DNA of 64,000 nt from Mariannaea sp. PMI_226 (Eukaryota > Ascomycota > Sordariomycetes > Hypocreales > Nectriaceae). The stretch is taken from assembly GCA_024336345.1 (NCBI GenBank), contig JANFOG010000007.1, positions 1,860,001-1,924,000 on the forward strand, in the 5' to 3' direction. Position numbers and translations under genes: made by a program. Position 1 is the first letter of the stretch, and each line of letters begins with the position of its first letter. Under the pieces are notes generated by a model. That model saw only the letters and a list, made by a program, of their open reading frames with translations, was not told the origin of the DNA and searched no databases. Shown in pieces: positions 45,520-57,380 of this stretch.

Positions 45520-47034
45520 TTAACACCTCGCATATAGTTTCCGTTCCGCTTTCAGTGTCCTAGCAATTATGAGAAGCGCCGCACACATTGTGCTCGAAAC
45601 CGCCGCCCAAATCAAGGCACCCGTGAACTTGCCCCCACTGGCCGACTGGATCGTCCCTCCAACAGGCGGCCCCGTCAAGCCGGCTATGGACAGGATAGTG
45701 AAGCACATGCCCAACCGCGTGCCCACCATGTCCAGCCGCTTGGTGATGCTAGCAACGCCTGTGGGCATGAGGCACTGGAACGCCCCGTTGGCTATCCCGT
45801 AAAACGCGGTGAAGATGTATATGCCGGCCACGCTGTCGACCGACAGCCATGTGAAGGCTGTAATTGCGACAGAGCAAGCGGCGAGGGCGATGACATTCAG
45901 CGGACCAATGGCATCGGCGGCCATAGGAACGAGGATACGGGCCGGTAGACCCGCTCCATTGACGAGCGTGATGAGGAGAGATGCATCCGCGTATGAGACT
46001 CCCAGGACTTCTCGGGCATAAGAGCCAAGCTAAAGTTGAAAAAGAAAGGAGGGAGAGAATATCAGTACAATCATTGGCGAAAGAACAGAGCAACGCCTTG
46101 TGTTGTGTTGCGGTTTGGCACTCACATAGTAAAAGGAATAATACACGGCCCAGACGAAGCAGAAAAGACCCCAAACATAGCATACATACACGGGCTCCTT
46201 GAATGCAGCCCAGTCAATCAAAGCACCGGCCTTCCGAGGAGGCAGTCGTGGCCGCATAAAAGCAAATGCCAAAGCAAGACACCCAAGGTTGAGGAACCCT
46301 AGTGTCCTAGCAGTCCAGGCAAACCCCACACGGGGCAGAAGCTGTCGAACCATGAGAGGGTACACGATACCCCCAACGGAATTACCAGTCGTTGCCAAGC
46401 CTAGGGCCAGTCCACGCCGGCGGTTAAAGTAGGTTGCGACCAGACCGATGGAAGGCGTGAAGAAAATGCCGCCGCCAAGCCCGGTCAAGACACCCTGTGT
46501 CAGCATCAAATGCCAGTAGCTCTTGGAAATGCTCATAAGAAAGATACCCAGCAATTGAAGGACGGCTCCAATAAACAAGGTGTGGCGAAAAAAGCCGCCG
46601 TCTAGCAATCGGCCAGAGAAGGCGCCAATAGCAAACGTCAACCAGGTCTGAATGGACCCAATCCAAGATATGGTCGAGGCCGGCTGTGGCAGCGTTTCCG
46701 TGTAGTACGTCTGAAAGGCTCCAAAGGAATTGACATAGCCCCAAGTTGTGAAGAGCACGATCCATCCCATGGCAACCTGCGTCCACGCTGTTAAGCCCCC
46801 GTCCGGTGGAGGTGGCAGGTTGCTGCGGGAGTTGGTGGTTGATATCCTGGTCATAGTTGCTACGACATCGTTATCTGGGGGATTCTGAGGTGATTCGGAT
46901 TCAATGCTTCGGTCGGCCTGTCCGTTTGGCGACTTTTCATTGACGGGCACGGCCCTCTCGACCTCGTTCGAAGTCCGATCCGGCAGCTCTGGCACAGCTG
47001 CCTCTTCCGAATGAATTTCTGGGTTTCTTTCCAT
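45520..47034 (-). CDS. MFS transporter, monocarboxylate-transporter (MCT) type, 472 aa, two exons
   Basis: complement(join(45520..46029, 46126..47034)). ATG at 47034. A polar, acidic N-terminal tail of about 80 residues precedes DGGLTAWTQVAMGWIVLFTTWGYVNSFGAF, the signature start of fungal MCT-like transporters. This is followed by YYTETL, IGSIQTWLTF, FTPSIGLVATYFNRRRGLALG (the loop with RRRGLA) and GNSVGGIVYPLM. A 96-nt intron (GTGAGT...CTTTAG, phase 0) joins FYY to LGSYAREVLGVSYADAS. The second half supplies the remaining helices up to LLIIARTL. About 12 membrane segments are expected at the plasma membrane. The substrate cannot be read from sequence; the family includes monocarboxylate, riboflavin and nicotinate-type carriers. 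It lies 1 kb from a same-strand Zn2Cys6 regulator. Confidence 0.92.
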
Positions 47035-48060
47035 GGTTTCGAGTTACGGCTCTACAGTATGAGCCAAGAGGAATCTGTAAATCCATAATACGTTGGGCTC
47101 CTGCATCTCGAGAAATCTCTTCCCCACGAGACGGGAATGTCGAGGATTTAAACAACCCATAATTGACCTACGGTGCTTCATAGAGAGGGGGGTCCGGCTA
47201 TCGGACTGGTTGAACGACTCGCGGTTTGTGGAGCGTTGGGTCCGATAGTCGCCCAGTAGGGTTTATTCCCGACAGTATCGTGACAAATGTTTAATCACGG
47301 ATTTGGTCCTTTTACAGCCTAATTGGCAACTTGGCGATAAGCAAACTCCACTCTAACGGGTCTTTGGATGAAGATGTTGATGCATTGACCTTCTTATCAT
47401 GTTTTTATTTACCCTTGGAGCCGGGAAGTAGTGTAGAAGGCTCTGATATTGCAAGCCATGCTATTAACAGATCATCATCTGTTTGAGAGTACTTTGCAAA
47501 GCAATGACTTTTATCTGCAGCTGTGTTCAGTTATCGTTTTCAGTTTGGGCATTTGGGCTCTGGGATGAGGAAGCTGAAGAACGATTACCCCAATTTGTGG
47601 CGGAAAAGCAAATACCCATAAATTTTGGAAGACGGCCTCGGCTCAATTTCACCGCTCCCCGTAGTTGCGCAGGTATCGAGACGACTATAATTGACTAAAC
47701 AAGGCCATTTAGCCGTCAGAAAGAGTTGATTTCATCATGAGTGGGCAATGTAAAGTTTCGCTGCTTATTAACAAATTCAACATTAGGCACACGTAGGACT
47801 AACACTTCTTGGCTGACCAACACTATTCGGACTTATCTAGTTTACTATTGTCCTGGAATTCTTCTAAATTCGCTTTCACTTTGTGTCTTTATTCCATCGT
47901 GGTGCAAAAGCAAGATCTATTATGGGCTTTTTCAAATCGACCAGACCGCGGAAATCTATTAGATGGTTGAATATTGTACTCCTCTCGTGAGAGTCTCTTC
48001 TATGGAAATCCGAGAAGAATGTTGACCTGCAACATCATTGTCGAAAATAATTCATTATCC
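47035..48060. other. Promoter region of the MFS gene / 3' flank of the regulator
   Basis: No gene seen. Near 47197-47245 there are a GTCCGGCTATCGGACTGG stretch and a GGGTCCGATAGTCGCCC stretch with CGG/CCG-type triplets. Zn2Cys6 proteins can bind such triplets, but no specific operator can be assigned. Confidence 0.4.
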
Positions 48061-49543
48061 TCACTCTAGTTCTACCGGATTGTCGGCAAGGATCCTCCCC
48101 AATTGTATCGTTTTCGGCAGTGAAGTAAGGCCCAACGTCTCAGCTTCAACTGATCGAACATATGACATTGGCCAGGTCATGTAATGTTTATACTCGGGCG
48201 GCAGCTTCCCTTCGACTTCTTTTGTCCACGATGCTACAATGCTTCCTCGAAAGGGAAAGGAATCCATCACGGACTGTAATGCTTCCAGGCCGACAACGAA
48301 CTCAACAATGAAAAAGTGTACCAAGATAATCTGGGCAACGTAATTATCAGGCTCGACGAATCCATTGAACTCAGCAGTGGTTGAGTCGCCAAATGTGTTG
48401 TACGCCATGGACACTTCTAAAAATCCTATAAATGATGCAAGTGCGCAAATTAGTAGACGGGCGGCGTTAAACTTGCTGAAAAAGGGAGAATTCGTTCATA
48501 CCGTCTACACTAGAGCTTTTCGCCGCTTTGATAATATTGTCGATAATAAGAAGATACCTGAGCTCCAAGACACTGCGACATAGAGGCTGCAGGGCCTTGA
48601 GAGATACCAGTGCCGCATCAAGGAAACCGGTATACTCGGTGGGCATGCAATAGCCACCGTTTATTTCTTGAACCTGCTCTATGTGCCTCTCGGTCGTAAA
48701 GCAGCCAAAGAGCGACTCCGCAAAACGCTCCATAGATAGGCCAGAAACAATAATGCACCCGCGAATCATAGACACAAACTCCAGCATGCCATCAAGCATG
48801 TACGACGATTGAAAGGCCAGGGCCATGACAGTGCCATAGAGAGCATCTGCCTCTGCTTTTGACATGCACGGTTTGCTGAGAGCCTTGTTAAATGACTCGA
48901 TTGCAGAAATGCGATGTGTCAGAGCTTGTGCTTTGTAGTCGACATTGTTACTCAGAGACAGGTGAGAAGCAGCCAGTCCAAGCATAGCATGGATTAAGAA
49001 ATCGAACTACACTAGTATGTTAGAATGGAAGGGAGGGATAAATACTGGTTTGAACGAGCATCATAAGAATAGTTATTAAAAAGTAACAACACTGACATGA
49101 TGCGATAATGAGGCTATCTCGTGCCAAACTGCATCGCTTTTGAGAGGCAAGGGTGGATAGGCGTGGAAGAGAAAATGCCGAAAGAATTGGAGATCTTCCA
49201 TAGTGAACTGACCCCCGGTCGACTGCAGAGCCGTTGTCGGCGCCGGCGACGTGGCGTCTCTCCGGGTTGGGGTCTGGGGAACGGGATACTCGCAGACTAG
49301 GCCGAGACGGCGACAGTTTGCGCACCCAGGCTGCGTCTCTTGACACTTGACCTTTCGCCGCTTGCACTGGATGCACCCATTCCTCGATTTCGTGTGGCCT
49401 TTGCGTGGGATGGGCTTTCGACGACGTGTGCACACAAGATCCGTTGCGGCGGCCTCTGCAGCAGGGGTGTGATCTTCAAAGGACGACGCGGGGGACAGCA
49501 GGCCGGGTGCCGGCTGGTGGACAGCCAGGGTTGTTTCATTCAT
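48061..49543 (-). CDS. Zn2Cys6 transcription factor, 438 aa, three exons
   Basis: complement(join(48061..48425, 48502..49006, 49097..49543)). ATG at 49543. The binuclear zinc cluster (residues 57-84) reads GCIQCKRRKVKCQETQPGC then ANCRRLGLVCEYP, i.e. C-x2-C-x6-C-x6-C-x2-C-x6-C, preceded by a basic stretch. Splicing across the 90-nt first intron gives SLSHHFDFLIHAMLGLAASH, the usual start of the fungal regulator middle domain; the second intron joins VDG to FLEVSMAYNTFG. The C-terminal part is helical without further motifs. It should be a nuclear DNA-binding regulator of the upc2/sterol-uptake-like group by layout. Its neighbour, the MFS gene, may be a target, but this is inference from adjacency. 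Confidence 0.9.
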
Positions 49544-50298
49544 GCCGGGTAGGGGAAAGGGTAGTATGCCAGGGAAATGGATTTTTCTTTTTATGTCATT
49601 AGTTTGATGGACGGTTTTTGCTGGATGTGTTTCTGGGCTTCTCTTTGAGGATCATGAAAATGAATGCACTTCGTCATAGGTGCTTGCGTCAGGCGGTTGT
49701 GGGTAAGACCGGGCTAATCCTCTCCCGTTTCCGACGCCACGCGGAATTGCCTGACTGTTGACTTTACCGCCTCTCTAGCAGCACAATACGAGGTATACGG
49801 AAAACATCACGTTAGGTGTTCTGAACTACCTAGTTCGAGAGGTTATATTATCAGGCGATATGTGTAAATAACAGACGCCTTTAGCATCTTAGGATTTAAA
49901 ATTAATTTATTGAATAATAATATGGTATCTCATAAACTGAATGACCTGAATGCATTTCCAATTCCAACAGTCAATCAGTCACTCCATCATGTTCGAGTGA
50001 TTAAATTCAGCCGTAATCACCGATAGTCGACAAGGCTGCTTCTTTTATTGGTTGCGCATGAGCCTCAGAGGCATGGTTTGTGACTCAACGGCAAGCTCCT
50101 CAACCTCACTGATCGTATCCAACTATCAGTAATCGTTGTTCTTCAGTAAATCGGGGTCTGTCATTTGTCGTCCTCGATTGCGGCAGGCATCGCTTGTGAG
50201 CCAATATAGTAAGCCCTACAAACTTAACTACTCGCATCAGTGCAGAGGCGTTTCGCCCATCGGCTGCTAAACCAAAGGAGTTATTTGCCATTTTCTCA
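49544..50298. other. Intergenic
   Basis: Promoter of the regulator and 3' flank of the PigL_N-type gene. No further gene seen. Confidence 0.4.
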
Positions 50299-51640
50299 TT
50301 ACAGCTGATGAATCACGTTTCGGGGCTCTGGGAGTGTTCGACCCCGGCCGTATCGATCATCAAACTCTGCGTCATTCTTGCTCCCAAGCGGAGGAGAGCG
50401 AGAATTCTCCTTTCCAATATTTTGAGGACTGATATTCTCCTTGAATGCATCTTGGGAAAGTTGCCGAACAGTCTCGTTGTCAAAATGGCCGGCAATTTGC
50501 CTCTGTCTCCACCCAAATCCCGTATTCTTCCCGTTGATAGTCTTTTCGTTGGTCGACACCAAGAACTGAACCGTCTCATCTCCCGTGGCGTAGTTTTCAA
50601 TCACACTAACGTTCTCTTGCAAACGTGTTTCTGCCTTGGAGCAAATGCCCAACGCCTGGCGAATGGCTTGTGATTCATCTCGCAGTCTTTTGAACTCCTC
50701 TTGTTCATCTTGGGAAAGAAAGCTCTCCGATTTTAACGTTAACCGATCCATGATGCCTCGCAGGATATCCTCGAGCTGTGTAGATGTTTGACTCAACTGG
50801 TATCTGCATTCCTGAAGACCCGCATTAACAATACTGTGAGATGAAGTCTCCGACTGTGCAGGGTTTTCAGTATCAACATTATCCTCCTCCTGTTCCTTCT
50901 TTGCGTTGTTGAGCGAAATTTGGCGGATGTGATCAGAGAGCTGGCGACATATTTCAAGACCCTTAAGAGTACTCTTCCTCTCAGCTTCTAGCCTCCGTAG
51001 CTCTATCGCATCTGGGCTTGATTTCGCCACGGTATGTTCGAGTATAGTCCCTAGTTTTTGATTGATTTCTTGGAGGTGATCATCAAGATCCACAGTTGCG
51101 GCTTCGATCATGGTCTTGTGCTCCTCTAGAGTCTTTGTTGTGACGGATGAGATACGACTAAAATGAAGAGCCAGGATTGTCATTAGGGCTTCCCAAGTTC
51201 GCAAGGGACCAGAGTGAGACTCACAGTGAGGCATCTGTAAGGGCAATAATAATGGTAGATTTGTAATTCGCCAGTAACCGTCTAAAGCCGTCGATTCCAT
51301 CCTTCATGTAGACCAGCTTGGTCCAATCTCGGAAGCTGGTTCGATCACTGCCAGATCGCTTGTAGCATTTCATCAATTCGTCGCCAAACTCTTGACAGGC
51401 CTCGCTACATCGCTTCAAGGGTTCGATAAGTACATGGAAATCTTCGTTAGGAACGAGCTTGATGGTTTCATCAAGTCTTTTCAAAACGCCCTTGAGCGCT
51501 TCAAGTTCGCCGAGGAGATCGCGCACTGTCTGAGGGTGGGTCTTGAAACTCTTGATTGTCTTATAGAGTTCGACCGCACATTGAGAGGTAACAGTCACCA
51601 AGGTGATAACCCCGGAGGCTAGACCAATAGGTTCTGCCAT
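50299..51640 (-). CDS. PigL_N / fungal N-terminal-domain protein without NACHT, 424 aa, two exons
   Basis: complement(join(50299..51157, 51225..51640)). The ATG at 51640 gives MAEPIGLASGVITLVTVTSQ, the hallmark start of the helical N-terminal domain found in fungal STAND/NLR-like and 'azaphilone cluster protein L' type proteins. The domain continues through LYKTIKSFKTHPQTVRDLLG and ALTDASLRISSVTTKTLEEH, across a 67-nt phase-2 intron. The rest is polar and strongly helical, with coiled-coil-like Leu/Glu/Lys patterns (IELRRLEAERKSTLKGLEI, DEQEEFKRLRDESQAI). It ends in a Gly/Asn-rich region with FGWRQRQIAGHFDNETVRQL. No P-loop NTPase, lipase or other effector domain follows. Its role may be in scaffolding or in incompatibility-type signalling, but this is not established. 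Confidence 0.8.
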
Positions 51641-52419
51641 GTCGCTAAACGTGCGAACGCTCTTTGCGGAGTTGGAGATGAGAGGGTTGGGTTCTGCTGC
51701 CTGATGAGCTGAGGAAATGCATGAGAATTTAGTGTTCTCGGCCCGCATTAAACCACTTGCGGCACAGTGACCCCTCCTATAAGCTCATTGGTTACTCGCC
51801 ATCTGTTTCAACCCGTATGGACGCTATTCCAGTACTCGAAAAGAACCAGTTAGGACGAAGAGACAATTTATTTGCCTAGATGAGGTCTCAATGTTGGGCT
51901 AATAGTAAGGACAAAATCGCGCAATTCTGCATGTTGGCATAGTGAATAAGCTACTCCACCAACGACAGAATCAACTACAGCGTCCTGCAGCAGGTCAAAG
52001 AAATATAGGTGATAGAATACGTTGATTGAACCAACTAGCGATTATGGCTTTATCTCTGTGTAAGATTAAGATCCATTCCCGGCTCACGAGTTTAGGTGAA
52101 CTGTTATTTTTCATTACAGTTTGAAGTGTTCAGTCCACAATGTGAAAAAAAAACGAAATGCTCACCGATGAAGCGCTAAAATTCCGATCAACTCATAATT
52201 ATGATGAGTGAAAATAACGGCTGCGACTTGCGATTACCAGAAAAAAGTGTCTGTATGCAATGGCGAACGGAATATCAATCATTTTATCCAAACACAGAAG
52301 GCGACTCTAGATGATTGAGGATTTGGATTTGTCTCGTTCTGTTTCTCATACCTCAGGCGGCTTTTGAAACTTAATAAACCATATTCAGATTCTGCGTGAA
52401 GCATAATGTAGTCGTACTA
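51641..52419. other. Intergenic
   Basis: AT-rich, no gene seen. Confidence 0.4.
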
Positions 52420-53168
52420 CTACGCCTCTTGCCTTGCAAAAGGATCGACTGTAGGATCCTTATTCCTCACATATTCTAATACGACCGCCACCTCTTCGGC
52501 CAGAGCCTCCCCATATTGTTCCGAGATGAATGCAAATATCATATCTATTCCAGCTGAGATGCCAGATGATGTCCAGATGTTCCCGCTGGTCACCCATCTT
52601 GCGCGCCGTACCCAATCAACATTGGGACCTTGTTCCGTCACCTTTTTTTTTAAAAAAAAATTGAAGAAGAGGAGTCAGCCAGATTGCACAGGTCTAGTTC
52701 TGAATGCGCATCCCAAATACGTACCCATTGGAAAGAGAGCTTGTTTGTTGTTGCTTTGTGTCCATCCAATACCCCAGCCCACGCCGCAAGAGCACTACCA
52801 GTGCAGACTGTGAGGAGATATTCCAGCTTCGGATAGTAATTCTTCAAGAACGCGACAACGGGCTCCATTCGTTTGGCGTTGCGGGTCCCTTTACCCCCCG
52901 GAACAAGCAGCACCTGGATGTCGGATGGAGCGTCGCTAAACGTGTGCGTGGGCACGATGCTCTGGCCAATAGAGGGGTCGGGGGTTCCGGTAGACTCAGG
53001 CATTTTGGTGCTCACAGGGTCGAGCGTTTCGGCCAGCACAGAGAGGCGGAGGGGTCTCCTGCTAGAGAGCGTGTTGAGGGCATCGAGTGACCCAAAGGCA
53101 TCCAGCGCCTGAAATCCAGGAAAGAGAACCACTCCATAGTGAGTTGGGGGGTCGTTGACGGCGGCCAT
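52420..53168 (-). CDS. DJ-1/PfpI (ThiJ) family protein, 221 aa, two exons
   Basis: complement(join(52420..52641, 52725..53168)). ATG at 53168. The start HYGVVLFPGFQALDAFGSLD and the strand DIQVLLVPGGKGTRN are typical of the family. The nucleophile elbow YLLTVCTGSALAAWAGVLDG places the conserved cysteine at residue 122. An 83-nt intron (GTACGT...AAAAAG) joins LSFQW to VTEQGPNVDWVRRARWV; the next exon has TSSGISAGIDMIFAFI. Members include class I glutamine-amidotransferase-like hydrolases, isonitrile hydratase-like enzymes and glyoxalase III-like proteins. This branch is closest to the isonitrile-hydratase/transcriptional-regulator-like fungal ThiJ proteins, without a proven substrate. The intron's 3' end contains a T9-A9 run. 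Confidence 0.88.
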
Positions 53169-54424
53169 GTCGTGAATGTGAGCTGACAGATGATTTTACG
53201 TACGAAACGATGGTGGGTGGATGGTTGTCCAGGTGTGTATCGACCACTTTAAACGACAGGTAGCTACAGAGCTTTATATACACGGCGCGACCCCACCAGG
53301 AAGAAGGTTGTCGGTCATACGTTCTACAGGATCTTCGTTTGTGTGAAATTCCGAAGCTCTCAAGGTAGGCTCGTCTTATTCCGAGAGCATACGGATAAAA
53401 GATGGACTTTTCAATTGGGTGAGGCACAAAGAGCAAATATGTCCGAATATGGATGCGAAACCCCGCACATGAGCAAGATGCAGTATGGGGGTCCTCTCGG
53501 TCCTCTGCGCACGCGGATTGGATCGTGCGCTTGCTACAGCCACTTGCATTGGATTCTACTTCTGTCAAATCCGTCACACTCACAGTTAGTTGTGTTTGGA
53601 TTACTTGAGACGATCGCGTAGGGGCTACTTTTATCAATCCAGTTATGTTCTACGGAGCTTTTCCTCCCAAGCCAACATAAGTACTCAGTATTGAAGCTTC
53701 CAAGTTGCTTTTTATTATGGCTTGTGCGCAGTGCGCTTCTCTGCTCAAGAAACTTGTCAGGCTAACACGAACTCGGGGATGTTGGATTTCGAGATAAATC
53801 ACTCCATACATCTTACGAGATTCCTATCCCATAAACAAAGATCAATGAATAAATATGAGGAGGCGCTCATGTGAGTCAAACATCGCTATAAGCCGGTATC
53901 TGCAGGGGAACAGTGCCAGCGCGGCTTTCGAGCAGCATGAACGGTCGACAACAGTGACTTGTTCTTTGAGTGTGGGCAGGATATATAAATAAAGTGAGAA
54001 TTAGATCTTGAAGAGAATATGGTATTGACATGTTATTGTCACCAACCAGCTCGGGATGCACGACAAGATGCCATGGGCATGATGGCACTATTCCCGCAAC
54101 ATTACCTAACCTGCAGTTGGGTGCCTTTTCCAGATCTAGGTTCCAGATCTAGGAAGATCGTTCTGGGGTAGAATGGTGTATATAAACCCCTTTTAGCCAC
54201 GTAAATACACCTACGTGTTAAATCACTCATTATAATCCCTAACTTCTTGATTTTATCAACCATTCAGCAAAGATTTACCTTGGCAAGAAATATATTCATC
54301 TCACAGGCGAGTGTTTTGATTTCCGACCTTTGGTGGTCTTCCAACGCTTTACCCACTACTTGAGCCGCTCAAGTGAATACACTACCCTGGACTCAGCAGG
54401 CGTCCCTGCAGCTTTGATATAGAC
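53169..54424. other. Intergenic
   Basis: No gene seen. The segment just before 54425 (from about 54150) may include remnants of a retrotransposon leader. I could not define an LTR. Confidence 0.4.
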
Positions 54425-54913
54425 ATGTCTTTCTCATCAACCCATAATGACGGCACCAAGAAACTTCTCAAGCAAATAGATTGGCCGGACTGGTTGCGAT
54501 ATATCAAGCGAGAGGCCAATATAAGACGTGTGTGGGATCTTATCGACCCCAACAGTCAGAAGAGTCTGACAGACCCCGGCGAAGTCGAAGAGGTCGATTT
54601 CCCCGAACCAACTATAACGGTCAAAGTCAAAATTCCTCGACTACCGGAAAGCGATGGCGAAACACCAGAGACATGGGAGAACCAGGTCATAGAAAACCCG
54701 GTATGGGCAGCCCGGCTGAAGGAGGCTATGTACAAGCTAGAGATATATAAGATCAAGCTTGAGAGATTTAACTGGAAGGACCAGCAAGTTCAACAGATCA
54801 GGAGCATTATCATGACAACCGTCTCACCCCACTACTTTATGTATATACGGAACGCTGAGACTCCTCGCGAGGCTCTCAAGATCCTCAGGGACATGATCAA
54901 GCCAGCGAACTGA
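54425..54913 (+). mobile_element. Ty1/copia-type gag fragment, 162 codons
   Basis: The frame begins MSFSSTHNDGTKKLLKQIDW and contains WPDWLRYIKREANIRRVWDL, the N-terminal pattern of copia gag (W-x2-W followed by VWxxIDP). A helical part follows, with YKIKLERFNWKDQQVQQI and ISP-like TTVSPHYFMYI, ending ETPREALKILRDMIKP before a stop. A complete element would continue into the rest of gag, a zinc knuckle, protease, integrase and reverse transcriptase. None of these is seen downstream, so it is a truncated copy. No flanking LTR pair was recognised. Confidence 0.65.
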
Positions 54914-55629
54914 GATTTTCGAGAAGTAGGTGGAAGCCGCTAGGAGAGGAGGAAGCCATGTCCAGTGGCAATGAGATGCTCGTCTTTTTATTTCTTTTTA
55001 TTTCTTTTTTCACATTACAGCTACAGGAGGGCCTAGGCGCTGGTCGAGTGGTACGCCTAGTGCTGCCCGCGGACCAAAAACTTCCAGAATGCGACAAACT
55101 TGCAGTACTGCATGCACAGACAGAAGCGCGAGTAATATGTCTAACTTGGCAGTCTGGAAGATTATGAATTTTGAAGCTCAGAGTAATCATGATAAACCCC
55201 GTATGCCGAGTTGTGAAGATAAAACAAGAATCGTGAGTGGTCCAGCTTGTCTACGCATCAAAGTATCTCTTCAAGGCCGAGGGGCATGCTATGGTAGGCA
55301 AGAGGTCTCTGTCCGACAGCAAGAAGTTCGTCTTTTTTTTCTTCTCGCAACAGAGAGGTGTGTAGACTAGATTGACTGACTTCAATCAGTTTAAAGTGTG
55401 GCTTTGAACTATTTCCTTATCCAATAGCCACAGTCGGAATTCATGGCCAGACCCACATTGGTTGTGAAGAGAAGAGTCAATTCTCGTCTCCACCCAAAGC
55501 CATCTCATCTCATCTCATCTCATCTCATCTTCTTGATTTCGCTGTTGAGTTCTGACTCTACTACTTTCACATCAGCTTCTCATTCCCTGTCGCCGGTCTC
55601 ACCTTTCTCTGAATCTTAGTCTGCACATC
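54914..55629. other. Intergenic and promoter of the kinase-like gene
   Basis: No gene. Includes the CATCT repeat in the leader of the next gene. Confidence 0.4.
55501..55530. repeat. (CATCT)6 minisatellite
   Basis: Six tandem CATCT units about 100 nt before the start codon of the kinase-like gene, probably in its 5' leader. Confidence 0.9.
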
Positions 55630-56880
55630 ATGTCGCCTCCCCCTAAAGCCAGGCGTGTTGCGGAGAATATGCTCTCATCCCTCGGTCTGGAACTCGTTTC
55701 CTGTACCGTCCTCCAAACCCTCTGGGCCGGCTACGGTCATATATGCGCAATCACGGCGAAGACTTCCGGCAATCAAACAGTCCCTTCCCATATGATAAAG
55801 GGTTCATCCAAAAAGTGGACGATAGGGGCAGACGGCAAAATCCGTCTGATCCTAAAACTCATTTCACCTCCAGCGAGTGGCGGTGGAGACGAAGGACATT
55901 TTCGCAAAATGCTCAGTTACGAGGTCGAGCAGTACTTTTACCAACAAATTACGCCCCTCCTACATCAGGATGTTGCCGTTGCGAGCTGCTTTGCCTCTGT
56001 CGGACATCTACAGGCAAGCGACAGCCAGGCCCTTCAGGGATCAATGACAGCCACGCTCATGGAGGATCTTCGTCAGCGGTTTCCCGTAGCGGGAGAAAAA
56101 AGATCAGTCCTAAATCAAGTTCAAGTTCACGCCGCTCTAGATTGGCTGGCCAAGTTTCATGCGGGCTCCTGGAAATTCTTGCCCGATGACCTCAATAGAT
56201 ACCTCCTTCCACCACTCAAGGAGATGAAGCGGAGGAGGGCCGACGTCACTGCTGGCGGTGACAAGCTATGGCTGAATGGTGGATACACGTACTTGGCCAC
56301 TAGGCAAAAGGAACTAGCATCACTGGAAGATGACACCGACTCGGAATGGTCTGCTGCGTTCTGCGACCCAATGCCAGGCTCAAAGTTCTCCGTGGCCGAC
56401 CAAGTGGCCAGCTTTCTCACACCACGCGGCCGACCGTTTGAAAGCTTTATCCACGGAGATGTCAAATCAGAGAACCTGTTTACTACCGCATCGGGCGATG
56501 AGGTAGCCTTTTTCGACTTTCAATACGTAGGACTAGGCTTTGGTGTATGTGACATTGCCAAGCTGTTTACTTGCTCTGTGCCGTTGAACATGTTAACAAG
56601 CGACTATGATGTCCCCGATGAACTTTCCATGGATGAAGGTGAGAGAGCCTTGCTGGAGCGCTATCACAAAACCCTCCTGGTTCGTCGCCCTCCGGGTTTG
56701 GCAAGCTTCGAGTACCCCATGGATGTCTTTATCCGCCACTGGGAGACTGCGCTTGTGGATTGGTGCCGTTTCCAAGCATCTTGGGGGTTCTGGGGTAACA
56801 CAGACTGGCTGGAGGCCAGAGTACGGTCTATTTTGAAAGACGAGGGGTGGCGAGACTGGCTGAAGAGTGAGGCAATTTAG
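55630..56880 (+). CDS. CHK/aminoglycoside-phosphotransferase-like kinase, 416 aa
   Basis: A single exon with ATG at 55630 in good context. The N-lobe includes YGHICAITAKTSG and RLILKLISPP (candidate ATP-lysine strand). The C-lobe has WLAKFHAGSW, the catalytic loop FIHGDVKSENLF (about residue 275: HGD with a downstream Lys and Asn), and the metal-binding VAFFDFQYVGLGFGVCDIAKLF (about residue 295). This is the architecture of the fungal and animal CHK-like/EcKinase and APH-type small-molecule kinases. The phosphate acceptor is unknown. The protein lacks a signal peptide, so it is probably cytosolic. Length is typical and all core motifs look intact. A possible role in detoxification or small-molecule phosphorylation is inference. 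Confidence 0.85.
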   Translation: MSPPPKARRVAENMLSSLGLELVSCTVLQTLWAGYGHICAITAKTSGNQTVPSHMIKGSSKKWTIGADGKIRLILKLISPPASGGGDEGHFRKMLSYEVEQYFYQQITPLLHQDVAVASCFASVGHLQASDSQALQGSMTATLMEDLRQRFPVAGEKRSVLNQVQVHAALDWLAKFHAGSWKFLPDDLNRYLLPPLKEMKRRRADVTAGGDKLWLNGGYTYLATRQKELASLEDDTDSEWSAAFCDPMPGSKFSVADQVASFLTPRGRPFESFIHGDVKSENLFTTASGDEVAFFDFQYVGLGFGVCDIAKLFTCSVPLNMLTSDYDVPDELSMDEGERALLERYHKTLLVRRPPGLASFEYPMDVFIRHWETALVDWCRFQASWGFWGNTDWLEARVRSILKDEGWRDWLKSEAI

Positions 56881-57380
56881 ATGGGAGTCTAGGCGGAGAC
56901 AAAAGAAAAAACAAGCTCTTGCGAAAAGAGCAACTAGAACTGAGATTCTTAGAGGTCGTTAAAGGGAATATTTAGTTCGTGCGACTCACTTCTAGAAGAA
57001 TTTAGAGCAGAAAAAGAACAAACTTGACTTTTTGCACCCTTGTTAGTCTTTATAGGAGGGTCCCAACCCTGGTCAAAAGGGCAGTTTTACTATCTCCTAG
57101 CCAGCACACACGCATATATACTCAAATTCCATGCATGCTAGCAAGGGGTTGCTACCAATTATTATATCGTAAAAGCTCATTAAGTGTTACACCAAAAAAT
57201 ATAAAAGCAGATTGTAATTAGAAATAAAATAACTTATCACATCTTATTAACTGTCATTCAAAAATAAAAATATGTCATAATTTTATATTTCAAATAAGCT
57301 TCATATATGCCTTACGTCAATAATAACACAACTCGTTTCCTCATCTCATTTAATACCCGAGATATCTATATCTACCAAGC
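56881..57380. other. Intergenic, AT-rich
   Basis: Space between the 3' ends of two convergent genes; no gene seen. Confidence 0.4.

Noticed and set aside
49297..49602. Alternative frames on both strands over the Zn2Cys6 first exon
   Set aside because: The zinc-cluster frame is unambiguous; the others are shadows of GC-rich coding sequence.
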